In this document: positions 39,509 through 47,024 of the stretch, piece after piece | How the letters are laid out: every line of letters starts with the position of its first letter | How positions within the stretch are numbered: the first letter of the stretch is position 1 | Assembly: GCA_963806045.1 (NCBI GenBank) | Contig: CAWDWP010000001.1 | Coordinates: 310,001-374,000 of the forward strand | Direction of reading: 5' to 3' | Length of the DNA: 64,000 nt | Source: DATCHW01 sp963806045 | GTDB taxonomy: Bacteria > Bacteroidota > Ignavibacteria > Tepidaquicellales > Tepidaquicellaceae | The notes under the pieces: model-generated | Seen by the model: only the letters and a program-made list of their open reading frames with translations | The model's database searches: none | What the model was told of the DNA's origin: nothing | Program-made: the position numbers and the translations under genes

Positions 39509-40294
39509 ATGAAAACTACACTTTATCAGGTCGATGCTTTTACAAATAAATTGTTCGGAGGAAATCCGGCAGGAGTCTGTCCGCTCGAGGTCTGGCTTCC
39601 CGAAGAGAAAATGCAATCTATCGCTATGGAAAATAATCTTTCAGAAACAGCTTTTTTTGTTCAGAAAGGTGAGAGGTTTCATATAAGGTGGTTCACTCCT
39701 GAACTCGAAGTTGCCCTCTGCGGGCATGCCACACTCGCTTCAGCACACGTTATTTTTAATCATTTGAATTTTAAGGGCAATGCGATAAAATTCGATTCCA
39801 AAAGCGGGGAACTGAAGGTTTCAAAAAAAGATGAAATGCTTGTTCTGGATTTTCCTTCGGATTCATTTGACAAAGAAATTCTCCCGCCGGATTCATTGAT
39901 AGAAGGTTTGGGTATTCAGCCAATCGAAGCGTATAAAGGAAAAACTGATTACATGCTTGTTTATAGAACCCAAAAGGAAATTGAATCCATTGTTCCAAAT
40001 TTTACTCTTATTAAAAAAGCAAAGGCTAGAGGAATTATTGTAACAGCAAAGGGAAACAGCGTTGATTTTGTTTCAAGGTTCTTTGCACCTTTAAGCGGAG
40101 TGCCGGAAGATCCTGTCACAGGTTCATCACACACTACACTGATTCCATACTGGTCGCAAAAACTCGGGAAGAAAGAGCTGACTGCAAAACAGCTTTCAAA
40201 ACGCCGAGGAAAACTAAAATGTAAATACCTCGGCGACAGAGTCGAAATCGGAGGCGAAGCAGTTACATATATGATTGGCGAAATAAATATTTAA
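39509..40294 (+). CDS. PhzF-family isomerase-like protein
   Basis: A 261-residue protein with the diaminopimelate-epimerase-like fold of the PhzF family: YQVDAFTNKLFGGNPAGVC, MENNLSETAFFV with the conserved catalytic glutamate, FTPELEVALCGHATLAS and PEDPVTGSSHTTLIPYW. In other bacteria PhzF isomerises a phenazine precursor, but most family members sit outside phenazine clusters, and none of those genes is here, so the substrate is unknown. The stop codon directly abuts the GTG of the GNAT gene, so the two are co-translated. Confidence 0.9.
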   Translation: MKTTLYQVDAFTNKLFGGNPAGVCPLEVWLPEEKMQSIAMENNLSETAFFVQKGERFHIRWFTPELEVALCGHATLASAHVIFNHLNFKGNAIKFDSKSGELKVSKKDEMLVLDFPSDSFDKEILPPDSLIEGLGIQPIEAYKGKTDYMLVYRTQKEIESIVPNFTLIKKAKARGIIVTAKGNSVDFVSRFFAPLSGVPEDPVTGSSHTTLIPYWSQKLGKKELTAKQLSKRRGKLKCKYLGDRVEIGGEAVTYMIGEINI

Positions 40295-40906
40295 GTGGTT
40301 ACGGAATTCAAAATAAAAGATATTACTGATAAAGAGCAGGCAGTAAAAATTTTTGCTGACGCATTCAAAGATGACCCGATGAATATTTTAATATTCAATG
40401 ATGATTCAACACGTTATGAAATGGTGGAAATCATTTATAGGTTTGTAGTCTTTTATGTCGTACCTGAAATGAAGTATGAATTAAAAGGATTGGAAGTTGA
40501 TGGCGAACTTGCAGGTGCTGTCGTTTTCACAACCACAGACAGCCGTAAAGAATGGAGTGAATCCCTTATGGTCGAAGGTCAGAAAACCGGTGAGAGGACA
40601 GGCAGGAAGTATGTCGATATGATTAGAGAATATTACTCCAAAGCAATAAAGAACAGACCGAAAGCCCCGCATTTCTATATAAATGAAATTGCAGTAAATA
40701 AAGATTTTCAGGGCAGAGGCTATGGGAAAGCTCTTCTGGAATATGCTGAAAGCATATCATTTAGTATTCCGGCTTCAACCGGAGTTGCTCTGGACACATC
40801 CAATCCTGAAAACATCAAACTTTACGAACATCTGGGATATAAGTTAACGAAAAAATTCAGATTCCATGGGATAAAAGGATATAGTATGTTCAAACCGAAT
40901 CACTGA
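40295..40906 (+). CDS. GNAT-family N-acetyltransferase
   Basis: A 203-residue acetyltransferase starting with GTG immediately after the PhzF stop (TAA-GTG). The acetyl-CoA-binding motif A is INEIAVNKDFQGRGYGKALLEYAE, and motif B is GVALDTSNPENIKLYEHLGYKL. The acceptor is unknown. The tight junction implies translational coupling with the PhzF-like enzyme, perhaps acting on the same small molecule. Its last codons lie in a 17-base tandem repeat. Confidence 0.85.
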   Translation: MVTEFKIKDITDKEQAVKIFADAFKDDPMNILIFNDDSTRYEMVEIIYRFVVFYVVPEMKYELKGLEVDGELAGAVVFTTTDSRKEWSESLMVEGQKTGERTGRKYVDMIREYYSKAIKNRPKAPHFYINEIAVNKDFQGRGYGKALLEYAESISFSIPASTGVALDTSNPENIKLYEHLGYKLTKKFRFHGIKGYSMFKPNH

Positions 40907-40964
40907 AAGAACTGAATCACTGGAAGAACCGAATCACCGAAAGAACTGAATCATTGAAGGAACT
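40897..40964. repeat. Four-copy 17-base tandem repeat over a stop codon
   Basis: Four units of the form GAATCACTGAAAGAACT run head to tail. They differ from one another at one to three positions. The first unit includes the GNAT stop codon at 40904-40906. Confidence 0.85.
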
Positions 40965-41082
40965 GATTAAACTGATTTCTCTGATATTATAGAAGTATAG
41001 AATTCAAAAATAAATAAAATAATTAATTTGTTCTGGTTACTATGCTCCAGCATAGCAACCAAATTAAAACTTAAATAAAAAT

Positions 41083-41676
41083 ATGAAGAAGATAATTTTA
41101 ACCACTCTAATTATTAGTTTTATTTTTTTCCATATCGAAAATTTATTTTCTCAGGATGGCAAGGATGCATTAAGCGTGATTTTCGGCAGGAAGAGCGTTA
41201 GGAATTTTACTGGTGAATCTGTAAGCAAGGAAAATCTTGATGTAATTCTCAAAGCAGGGATGAGCGCACCAACGGCGGTGAATAAACAGCCGTGGTCTTT
41301 TGTGGTTGTGACCGACAGAAAAACTCTCGATAAGCTTTCTGACTCGCTTCCTTCAGCAAAAATGCTTTCCAAAGCAGGAGCCGCGATTATCGTTTGTGCA
41401 ATTCCTGAGAAAGCAATTAATGGGTCGACAGAATTCGCAGTCATAGACTGTTCGCTTGCCGGTGAGAATATTCTGCTTGCTATCGAAGCTCTCGGGCTTG
41501 GAGGATTATGGACCGCCTGTTATCCTGATAATGCAAGAATGGAAACAGTCAGGTCTATTCTCGGAATCCCCTCAGATATAATTCCTTTGAATGTCATTCC
41601 CATCGGTCACCCCGAAGGTGAAACAAAACCAAAAGATAAATTCAAACCCGAAAATATACACTGGGGAAAATGGTGA
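41083..41676 (+). CDS. Exported nitroreductase-family flavoprotein
   Basis: A 197-residue protein with a signal peptide (TTLIISFIFFHIENLFSQ) followed by a nitroreductase domain: IFGRKSVRNFTGESVS (FMN phosphate binding), MSAPTAVNKQPWSFVVV, SLAGENILLAIEALGLGGLW, and IPIGHPEGE. These enzymes reduce nitro compounds, quinones or flavins with NAD(P)H. Export is unusual because NAD(P)H is cytoplasmic; an alternative reading is a membrane-tethered N-terminus facing inward. It is followed by a palindromic repeat. Confidence 0.85.
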   Translation: MKKIILTTLIISFIFFHIENLFSQDGKDALSVIFGRKSVRNFTGESVSKENLDVILKAGMSAPTAVNKQPWSFVVVTDRKTLDKLSDSLPSAKMLSKAGAAIIVCAIPEKAINGSTEFAVIDCSLAGENILLAIEALGLGGLWTACYPDNARMETVRSILGIPSDIIPLNVIPIGHPEGETKPKDKFKPENIHWGKW

Positions 41677-41716
41677 CCACTGATTTAAATGATTAATTGA
41701 TTACTCTGAATAAGTT

Positions 41717-41751
41717 TATACTACAAAAGTCTTCAAGACTTTTGTAGTATA
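41717..41751. repeat. Palindromic repeat, ACTACAAAAGTCTT family, copy 3
   Basis: Perfect arms ACTACAAAAGTCTT and AAGACTTTTGTAGT flank one central C, extended by flanking TAT/ATA. It lies between the nitroreductase gene and the rhodanese cluster. Confidence 0.8.
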
Positions 41752-41811
41752 TGTTAATTGAAGCTATTTTTTGCCATTATATTAATATTATACTTTTTGT
41801 AAATTGATAGT

Positions 41812-42393
41812 ATGAACAGAGTAAAATTAATAACTCAGGTTTTATTTATTCTCGGGTTTGCTCTTATAATCGGTTTAATAGTGAATGCCGTTAATCCAAA
41901 GGGAATATCCGTTTTTGATGACGGCGAAAGGTATTCGAAAAATGTACAGGAAAAATCAATAAAAGATTTGGTCACAAATCCTTATGATACAACTAACAAC
42001 AATAAACCAAAAACTCTTGATAAACCCCCGAATATCAGCAAAGAAGGTTTTGTCAAACCCCAGCATATTAAGATAGACCTTGCGAAATTGTTTTATGACC
42101 AGGGTGCCTTATTTATCGATGCAAGACTGAAAGTTCAGTATGATTCAGGGCATATAAAAAGTGCAATAAATATTCCCTATGGTGAGTTCCTTGCTAAAAG
42201 CAAAGAAGAAAAAATTGATATAATGAAAAAATACAACAAAGAAGGAACGATAGTATGTTATTGTTCCGGCGGAGAATGCGAAATAAGTATTGATTTAGCT
42301 TATGAAATAGCTAAAATCGGTTACAATTATCTAAATATTTACAGGGGCGGGTATAAAGAATGGGAAAACGCAGGTTATCCCGTAGAAAAATAA
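41812..42393 (+). CDS. Membrane-anchored rhodanese-domain protein
   Basis: A 193-residue protein with one N-terminal membrane anchor (VLFILGFALIIGLIVNAV) and a periplasmic rhodanese domain: ALFIDARLKVQYDSGHIKSAINIPY, then the active loop VCYCSGGECEIS with the likely persulfide-forming cysteine, and GYKEWENAGYP. It moves sulfur or reads thiol state outside the cytoplasm. It starts a four-gene cluster with a MauE/DoxX-type membrane protein and two DUF1573 proteins, spaced 16, 8 and 16 bases. Confidence 0.88.
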   Translation: MNRVKLITQVLFILGFALIIGLIVNAVNPKGISVFDDGERYSKNVQEKSIKDLVTNPYDTTNNNKPKTLDKPPNISKEGFVKPQHIKIDLAKLFYDQGALFIDARLKVQYDSGHIKSAINIPYGEFLAKSKEEKIDIMKKYNKEGTIVCYCSGGECEISIDLAYEIAKIGYNYLNIYRGGYKEWENAGYPVEK

Positions 42394-42409
42394 TTTTAAA
42401 CATCTGAGA

Positions 42410-42868
42410 ATGAAAATTTTTGAGAATAAGATATTAATATTAATTCTGAGGTTAATTTTAGGCGGGTTATTCATTTATGCGTCCTGGAGTAAACTCCTTA
42501 ATCCCGAAGATTTCGGTCGGGCAATCAGAGGTTATGATATGATGCCGCTCGGTTTTATCAGTGTTCTTTCGGTTTTTCTACCGTTTCTGGAGTTTTTTTC
42601 GGGTTTATTTTTGATATTTGGAATATTTAAGCGTGGAAGTGTGTTTATAATCACAGCAATGTTAGTAATTTTCCTGATAGGATTAACCCAGGCATATGCG
42701 AGAGGGTTATCCATAGACTGCGGATGTTTTTCGGTAAGTCCCACGACAGAAACGCAGGGAGGTTCTTACTTGCTAATAAGGATAATAGAAGATATTTTTA
42801 TGTTGATAGCAGCATTTTTAATATATAATTTTGAAAGAAAAAAAATAAAAACAGTTATAAGCAATTAA
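42410..42868 (+). CDS. DoxX/MauE-type membrane protein
   Basis: A 152-residue protein with four membrane segments: ILILILRLILGGLFIYASW, GFISVLSVFLPFLEFFSGLFLIFGI, SVFIITAMLVIFLIGL and LIRIIEDIFMLIAAFLIY. The loop after the third segment holds IDCGCFSV, a Cys-x-Cys motif typical of MauE-like proteins, which support thiol-disulfide chemistry. Position between a rhodanese and two DUF1573 proteins supports a periplasmic redox or sulfur role. Confidence 0.85.
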   Translation: MKIFENKILILILRLILGGLFIYASWSKLLNPEDFGRAIRGYDMMPLGFISVLSVFLPFLEFFSGLFLIFGIFKRGSVFIITAMLVIFLIGLTQAYARGLSIDCGCFSVSPTTETQGGSYLLIRIIEDIFMLIAAFLIYNFERKKIKTVISN

Positions 42869-42876
42869 ATAAAAAA

Positions 42877-43311
42877 ATGATGAGAATAAAAAATTTAAAA
42901 GCAATCAGGATTATAACTCCTGTATTATTGATAGTTTTCGCTATTGGATTAATGTCCTTTAGCGGATATGAAACAATGAAGTCCCCAAAAATTTCCTTCA
43001 GCGAAACTAAACACGATTTCGGAAAAGTCCCGCAGGGACCTCAAATCACCTACAGTTTTAAATTTAAAAACAAAGGCGCCGAAACACTGATTATAAAAGA
43101 CATTATTACATCCTGCGGCTGCACAGGAGCTACTGTGGGTAATCAGAAAGAATATGAAAAGAATGAAAGAGGAGAAGTAACGGTAACATTCAACACTCAG
43201 GGCAGGGAAGGGCATAACGAAAAAACTATCATAGTTAAATCAAATGATCCTTTTAATCCGGAGATGGTTCTGACAATTTCCTGCGACATCGATCCGAACA
43301 TGGAACAATAA
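42877..43311 (+). CDS. DUF1573 protein, first of tandem pair
   Basis: A 144-residue protein with an N-terminal anchor (IITPVLLIVFAIGLMSF) and an Ig-like DUF1573 domain: KHDFGKVPQGPQITYSFKF, then DIITSCGCTGATVG with the conserved C-G-C, and VTFNTQGREGHNEKTIIV. It is likely periplasmic. The paired cysteines could bind metal or form a redox pair with the neighbouring MauE-like and rhodanese proteins. Confidence 0.88.
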   Translation: MMRIKNLKAIRIITPVLLIVFAIGLMSFSGYETMKSPKISFSETKHDFGKVPQGPQITYSFKFKNKGAETLIIKDIITSCGCTGATVGNQKEYEKNERGEVTVTFNTQGREGHNEKTIIVKSNDPFNPEMVLTISCDIDPNMEQ

Positions 43312-43327
43312 AGGAGAAAAAAACAAA

Positions 43328-43774
43328 ATGGCTGAATTTATAGAATCAAAAATTGCCAAAACCATTTATTTTATAATAGGTTTTGCAGTGATAGTCTTTG
43401 CGATGTCTTTCGTTTTAAAGAGGTCCAAGCTTGCCGCTTCTATCAATAGTCCGCAAATACATTTTCAGGAAGTGGTGCACGATTTCGGAAAAGTTCCCCA
43501 GGGTCCTCAGCTTCAGTATAATTTCAAATTCAAAAATCAAGGTGCATTCCCGCTGAAAATTGATAAGGTTCAGACATCGTGCGGATGCACGGGTGCAACA
43601 GTCGGGGAAAAAACTGAATATCTGAATAATGAATCAGGAGAAATTTCAGTTACTTTCAACACTCAGGGCAGGGAAGGCAAGCAGGAAAAAACTATTATTG
43701 TATTCACGAACGAACTTACAAATCCTACGAAGACAATTTCAATCACCTGCGACATAGACCCGAATATGAAATAG
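43328..43774 (+). CDS. DUF1573 protein, second of tandem pair
   Basis: A 148-residue paralog of the preceding gene (VHDFGKVPQGPQLQYNFKF, VQTSCGCTGATVGEK, VTFNTQGREGKQEKTIIV). Its start at 43328 follows a strong AAAGGAG ribosome-binding site. The N-terminal segment TIYFIIGFAVIVFAMSFVL is a membrane anchor. High similarity between the two genes points to recent tandem duplication. Confidence 0.88.
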   Translation: MAEFIESKIAKTIYFIIGFAVIVFAMSFVLKRSKLAASINSPQIHFQEVVHDFGKVPQGPQLQYNFKFKNQGAFPLKIDKVQTSCGCTGATVGEKTEYLNNESGEISVTFNTQGREGKQEKTIIVFTNELTNPTKTISITCDIDPNMK

Positions 43775-43904
43775 GTATCCGATTTTAATTAACCCCCGTC
43801 CCCTATGTAAAAGTAGGGAAAAATTAAATTGAGTAAGATCCATCTTTATCTCTTGACTATCCGAAAAACATTGCTTACGTTTAACGTTAGTAACGTATAA
43901 CGAT

Positions 43905-44186
43905 ATGATAATTACATTCGGAAGTAAAGAAACTGAAAACATATGGAATGGAGAAAGAGTAAAAAATATTCCATTCGAAATTCAAACGATCGGAAGGAGA
44001 AAACTCAGAATGCTGAATAACTCTCAAAACCTGAAAGATTTGATAGTTCCGCCTTCGAACAGATTGGAAAAATTAAGTGGGAATAGAAAAGATTTCTACA
44101 GCATCAGAATAAATGTCCGATGGAGAATTATGTTTAAATGGGTAAATGGAAATTCTGAAAAAGTATCAATAATTGATTATCATTAA
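43905..44186 (+). CDS. higB: HigB-like RelE-superfamily toxin
   Basis: A 93-residue protein of the HigB/RelE type, mRNA interferases that cut at the ribosome: MIITFGSKETENIWNGE, GRRKLRMLNNSQNLKDL, PPSNRLEKLSGNRKDFYSIRIN, and WRIMFKW. It precedes the antitoxin gene by 8 bases, the toxin-first order characteristic of higBA. It may stabilise the accessory stretch that follows. Confidence 0.92.
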   Translation: MIITFGSKETENIWNGERVKNIPFEIQTIGRRKLRMLNNSQNLKDLIVPPSNRLEKLSGNRKDFYSIRINVRWRIMFKWVNGNSEKVSIIDYH

Positions 44187-44194
44187 AAAGAATT

Positions 44195-44494
44195 ATGAAA
44201 AAATTAAATAATATACACCCGGGGGAAGTTCTTTTAGAAGAATTTCTAATACCTTTAAAAATAACCGCATATAAATTATCAAAAGAGCTTGGAATTCCTC
44301 AAACAAGAATTTCTGAAATTATAAGATGTAAAAGGAGTATTACGGCAGATACGGCTCTCAGACTAAGCACCTATTTTGGAAACTCTGCGAAGTTTTGGCT
44401 GGGGATACAGAATGACTTTGATTTGGAAGAGACTCAAAAAATCAGGAAAAAAGAACTAATAAATATTAACTCTTTCAAAATTCACGCAGCATAA
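44195..44494 (+). CDS. higA: HigA-like antitoxin
   Basis: A 99-residue helix-turn-helix antitoxin: NNIHPGEVLLEEFLIPLKIT, KELGIPQTRISEIIRCKRSIT (the recognition helix) and SAKFWLGIQNDFDLE. These are landmarks of the HigA/VapI family. It neutralises HigB and should repress the promoter upstream of higB. Confidence 0.93.
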   Translation: MKKLNNIHPGEVLLEEFLIPLKITAYKLSKELGIPQTRISEIIRCKRSITADTALRLSTYFGNSAKFWLGIQNDFDLEETQKIRKKELININSFKIHAA

Positions 44495-44663
44495 CATCTG
44501 TTTTCCTCGTTATGAAGGACCTTTTCTCGCCTAATTAATAATTGTTGCGACATATAACGGCATTTTTCTCCTTTTTGCATTATACTCTATTCGATTTATT
44601 CATAGCTTATTCCTAATATTTTATTCATCACATACCATTGTTGAATACTCATCATTTTTTATG

Positions 44664-44681
44664 TATAGTTTGTCAACTATA
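44664..44681. promoter_or_regulatory. Palindrome TATAGTT-N4-AACTATA, candidate enhancer site
   Basis: Perfect 7-base arms with centre TGTC. It shares the core TAGTTTG-NN-AACTR with sites at 44830 and 59023, and lies about 217 bases upstream of the -24 element, a normal distance for an activator of sigma-54. Confidence 0.55.
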
Positions 44682-44829
44682 AAATTGTTTGGTAAAAAAC
44701 CATAATTTACAGGACAAACATAGATAATTCAATAGTTTATAAAGTTTAATTGTTTTCTGGTTAAATATAGTCACCCATTCTCTCGATTTCGTCTGAAATA
44801 TCTCAATTAGCAGGATATCCCACTAAAAT

Positions 44830-44847
44830 AGTAGTTTGCAAACTACT
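44830..44847. promoter_or_regulatory. Perfect 18-base palindrome, candidate enhancer site
   Basis: AGTAGTTTGCAAACTACT is fully self-complementary and ends about 50 bases upstream of the -24 element of the fibre locus promoter. Its core matches the palindromes at 44664 and 59023. Confidence 0.6.
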
Positions 44848-44896
44848 TTAAACATTAAAAAACCTGCGAAATTTTGCCAAAAAGAGGGTTTTTTTT

Positions 44897-44912
44897 CGGC
44901 ACGACAATTGCA
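44897..44912 (+). promoter_or_regulatory. Sigma-54-type promoter for fibre subunit 1
   Basis: CGGCACG-ACAA-TTGCA matches the sigma-54 consensus TGGCACG-N4-TTGCW at all positions but the first, with exact GG-N10-GC spacing. Transcription would start near 44923, leaving about 30 bases of leader with an AAGAAAGGAAAG ribosome-binding stretch. Confidence 0.75.
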
Positions 44913-44952
44913 CAATACAACAATGAGAAAACAAAAAAGAAAGGAAAGAAAA

Positions 44953-45489
44953 ATGAAAAACACACTAACAATAATAACAGCAATCATCCTGAGTTTGGTA
45001 GCTGCCAATTTCACATTTGCACAAAGCACCGCAGGTACATCTGCTCCTATCACAGTTTCAATAATCAGAGCATTAACAATTCAAAATGTAGCCGGAAATC
45101 TTGGATTTCAGGAGGTCATTATGAACGGAACATCACAAACCGTATCAAAAACCAATTCAAACGGTGTCAGATTCCTTATTACTGGACAACCGAACAGAAA
45201 CGTAACTTTATCTTATGATGTAAACGACCAATTAAACAACAATGCATGGGTAGCGGCAAACGGCGGAACAAACGGAACAATGACATTCATTACGAATAAC
45301 GCAGATCAAACAGGTTCAAATAACACTTATTCCAACCCGACATCAATAACTAGCGGTTCAACATTACCTTTAGTAAACGATAATGGAACAGGCGAATTAA
45401 ATGTATGGGTAGGCGGCGCAATCACAGTTTCTGCAAATCAACCGGCAGGAGATTACGTCGGAACATTCAGTATTACAGTTAATTATTAA
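44953..45489 (+). CDS. DUF4402-type fibre subunit 1
   Basis: The frame opens at 44836, but the sigma-54-type promoter and the signal peptide fix the start at ATG 44953. The product has 178 residues: signal peptide MKNTLTIITAIILSLVAANFTFAQ, then a single Ig-like DUF4402 domain with ITVSIIRALTIQNVAGNLGFQEVIM, VRFLITGQPNRNVTLSYD, TSGSTLPLVND and the closing strand GDYVGTFSITVNY. DUF4402 proteins resemble pilus subunits handled by chaperone and usher. The alternating hydrophobic C-terminal strand ending in tyrosine looks like the chaperone-recognised strand of classical pilins. It is very similar to subunit 3 and followed by a terminator. Confidence 0.85.
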   Translation: MKNTLTIITAIILSLVAANFTFAQSTAGTSAPITVSIIRALTIQNVAGNLGFQEVIMNGTSQTVSKTNSNGVRFLITGQPNRNVTLSYDVNDQLNNNAWVAANGGTNGTMTFITNNADQTGSNNTYSNPTSITSGSTLPLVNDNGTGELNVWVGGAITVSANQPAGDYVGTFSITVNY

Positions 45490-45525
45490 TTCTAAAAGAG
45501 TATAGATTTACTTTCTCTCTCAACG

Positions 45526-45556
45526 AAGGTTGTCTCAAAAAGAGACAGCCTTTTTT
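45526..45556 (+). terminator. Rho-independent terminator after subunit 1
   Basis: Stem AAGGTTGTCTC / GAGACAGCCTT (one G-U pair, loop AAAAA) is followed by T6. It makes subunit 1 a single-gene transcript. Confidence 0.88.
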
Positions 45557-45725
45557 ATTTACATTATATCATAGTGACATAAAATAAACCATTTAAAATA
45601 TTGTAAATTAACAGATTATTTTCAATAGGCGAATCCGCTTTCAAAACAATTCCACAATCTATAAGTAATACCAATCTTTAAACCTAAGATATACCATTTT
45701 ACTTATGTTAATATTTTTCTTTAAT

Positions 45726-45745
45726 ATTGAGAACATAGTCTCAAT
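45726..45745. promoter_or_regulatory. Inverted repeat ATTGAGA-N6-TCTCAAT
   Basis: Perfect 7-base arms about 60 bases upstream of the second sigma-54-type promoter. It differs from the TAGTTTG sites, so it may bind another activator or a repressor. Confidence 0.45.
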
Positions 45746-45802
45746 ATGAGACAAATTACGTTTGAAAACCCTTAAAATTAATCAAAAAACGCAGATTTTT
45801 CA

Positions 45803-45818
45803 TGGCATGATATTTGCG
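45803..45818 (+). promoter_or_regulatory. Sigma-54-type promoter for subunit 2 and downstream genes
   Basis: TGGCATG-ATAT-TTGCG has the exact GG-N10-GC spacing and matches TGGCAYR-N4-TTGC. Transcription would start near 45829, so the ATG at 45833 is nearly leaderless and the ATG at 45851 is the better start. Confidence 0.75.
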
Positions 45819-45850
45819 ACATAGTTCACTAAATGAAAAAAGACAATATT

Positions 45851-46321
45851 ATGAATAAAGCAAATTTCAGTGGGATAGTAATTGTTTTCACCGTGCTACT
45901 TTCCTGCGTTTTTTTGACACCTTTTGCGGGGGCTCAAACTGTGACCTCCAGTTCTAATATATCTGTGAGTGTAACAAATGGAATGTCTGCGATGTTAATT
46001 GATAAATCAATAAATTCAACTGAAAATAATAGTTCTAAAGAACTAATCGTAAATAGTATCCCCGGAAGAACGGTTGTTGTCAGTTATAGCACAAAATTCA
46101 ACCGTCACATTATTTCCCTGGACAATAAAAACAATACAAGTTTCTCGAATCAAGGAGATCTTAGCTCCGCTGGAAATCGGGGTGATACCGAAAGTAATAT
46201 CATATATGATAATAATGAAACAGGGAAATTACACTTAAATCTTACTGAAACTTCTGAATCATTTAATAATCAATCACAGGATAATAATTCTAAAGACATT
46301 GTAATAAATATCAATTACTAA
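45851..46321 (+). CDS. Divergent fibre subunit 2
   Basis: A 156-residue exported protein with signal peptide (VIVFTVLLSCVFLTPFAGAQ). The mature part is shorter and more hydrophilic than the other subunits, rich in Asn and Ser. It keeps the same plan: an early SSNISVSVTNG strand, a central PGRTVVVSYS strand that parallels PNRNVTLSYD of subunit 1, TGKLHLNLTE parallel to TGELNVWVGG, and a final strand DIVININY. I assign it to the fibre family by this pattern and context, not by strong similarity. The upstream ATG at 45833 is less likely. Confidence 0.6.
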   Translation: MNKANFSGIVIVFTVLLSCVFLTPFAGAQTVTSSSNISVSVTNGMSAMLIDKSINSTENNSSKELIVNSIPGRTVVVSYSTKFNRHIISLDNKNNTSFSNQGDLSSAGNRGDTESNIIYDNNETGKLHLNLTETSESFNNQSQDNNSKDIVININY

Positions 46322-46407
46322 AATTCACATAAAATTTTATTATTAATTTTCAACTGAGAGAGAAAAAAAATAAAAAACTAAAACAAAAAACAGAAAGGTA
46401 CAAAGAA

Positions 46408-46935
46408 ATGAAAAAACTTATGTTAACGCTTGCAATATTACTCTCATTAAGTAGTTTTGTTTTTGCACAAAGCACGGGAACATCTACATCACCAATCGGT
46501 ATTTCAATTATTAACGCATTATCGATTACAAATGCTTCCGGTTCGCTGATGTTTCCCGAAATAATTATGAACGGAACGGTTCAGACCAAATCAATAACTA
46601 ATGCTAACGGTGTAAGATTTCTAATAGCAGGTCGTCCTAACAGAAACGTCACTGTAACTTATGATGCGACTGATGTTTTGAATAATAATGCATACGTAAC
46701 TGCGAACGGCGGTACACAAGGTACGATGTCATTTATTACCAATACGGCAGACCAGACAGGAAAAAGCATAACATATACAACCCCGACCGCAATAACGAGC
46801 GGTTCAACACTGCCTTTAGTAAATGATCTAGGGCTGGGAAAATTAAACCTCTGGGTTGGTGGTGCCATTAGTACTTCGACAACTCAACCAAACGGAGATT
46901 ATGTCGGAACCTTTAATGTCTCAGTAACTTATTAA
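46408..46935 (+). CDS. DUF4402-type fibre subunit 3
   Basis: A 175-residue close paralog of subunit 1: signal peptide MKKLMLTLAILLSLSSFVFAQ, IGISIINALSITNASGSLMFPEIIMNG, VRFLIAGRPNRNVTVTYD, TSGSTLPLVNDLGLGKLNLWVGG, and closing strand GDYVGTFNVSVTY. The ribosome-binding region is GAAAGG. It is followed by a strong hairpin before subunit 4. The two near-identical subunits with separate promoters may be alternative major fibre subunits. Confidence 0.85.
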   Translation: MKKLMLTLAILLSLSSFVFAQSTGTSTSPIGISIINALSITNASGSLMFPEIIMNGTVQTKSITNANGVRFLIAGRPNRNVTVTYDATDVLNNNAYVTANGGTQGTMSFITNTADQTGKSITYTTPTAITSGSTLPLVNDLGLGKLNLWVGGAISTSTTQPNGDYVGTFNVSVTY

Positions 46936-46955
46936 AAATTCACTTTAAGATTTAA

Positions 46956-46983
46956 CGCCTTGGTCTTTTTTTGGACCAAGGCG
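46956..46983 (+). other. Strong intercistronic hairpin without T-run
   Basis: CGCCTTGGTC / GACCAAGGCG pair perfectly over 10 bases around an 8-base T-rich loop, but the sequence after it is AAGATC, not a T-run. It may stop 3' nucleases and so raise the level of upstream subunit mRNA relative to the chaperone and usher, or act as a partial terminator. Confidence 0.6.
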
Positions 46984-47024
46984 AAGATCAAAAGAATTAT
47001 GAATAAAACATTTAACTTAGAAAA

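Larger units (their letters stand above)
44495..44952. other. Regulatory intergenic region before the fibre locus
   Basis: No gene is visible in these 458 bases. They hold two TAGTTTG palindromes (44664, 44830) and a sigma-54-type promoter (44897), listed separately. Confidence 0.65.
45490..45850. other. Regulatory gap between subunits 1 and 2
   Basis: Contains a terminator (45526), an inverted repeat (45726) and a second sigma-54-type promoter (45803). No gene is visible. Confidence 0.65.

Noticed and set aside
39509..40294. Phenazine biosynthesis
   Set aside because: Only the PhzF-like gene is present; the family is widespread outside phenazine clusters.
44836..44952. Upstream extension of fibre subunit 1 (start at 44836)
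   Set aside because: It would precede the sigma-54-type promoter and place 39 charged residues before a perfect signal peptide.
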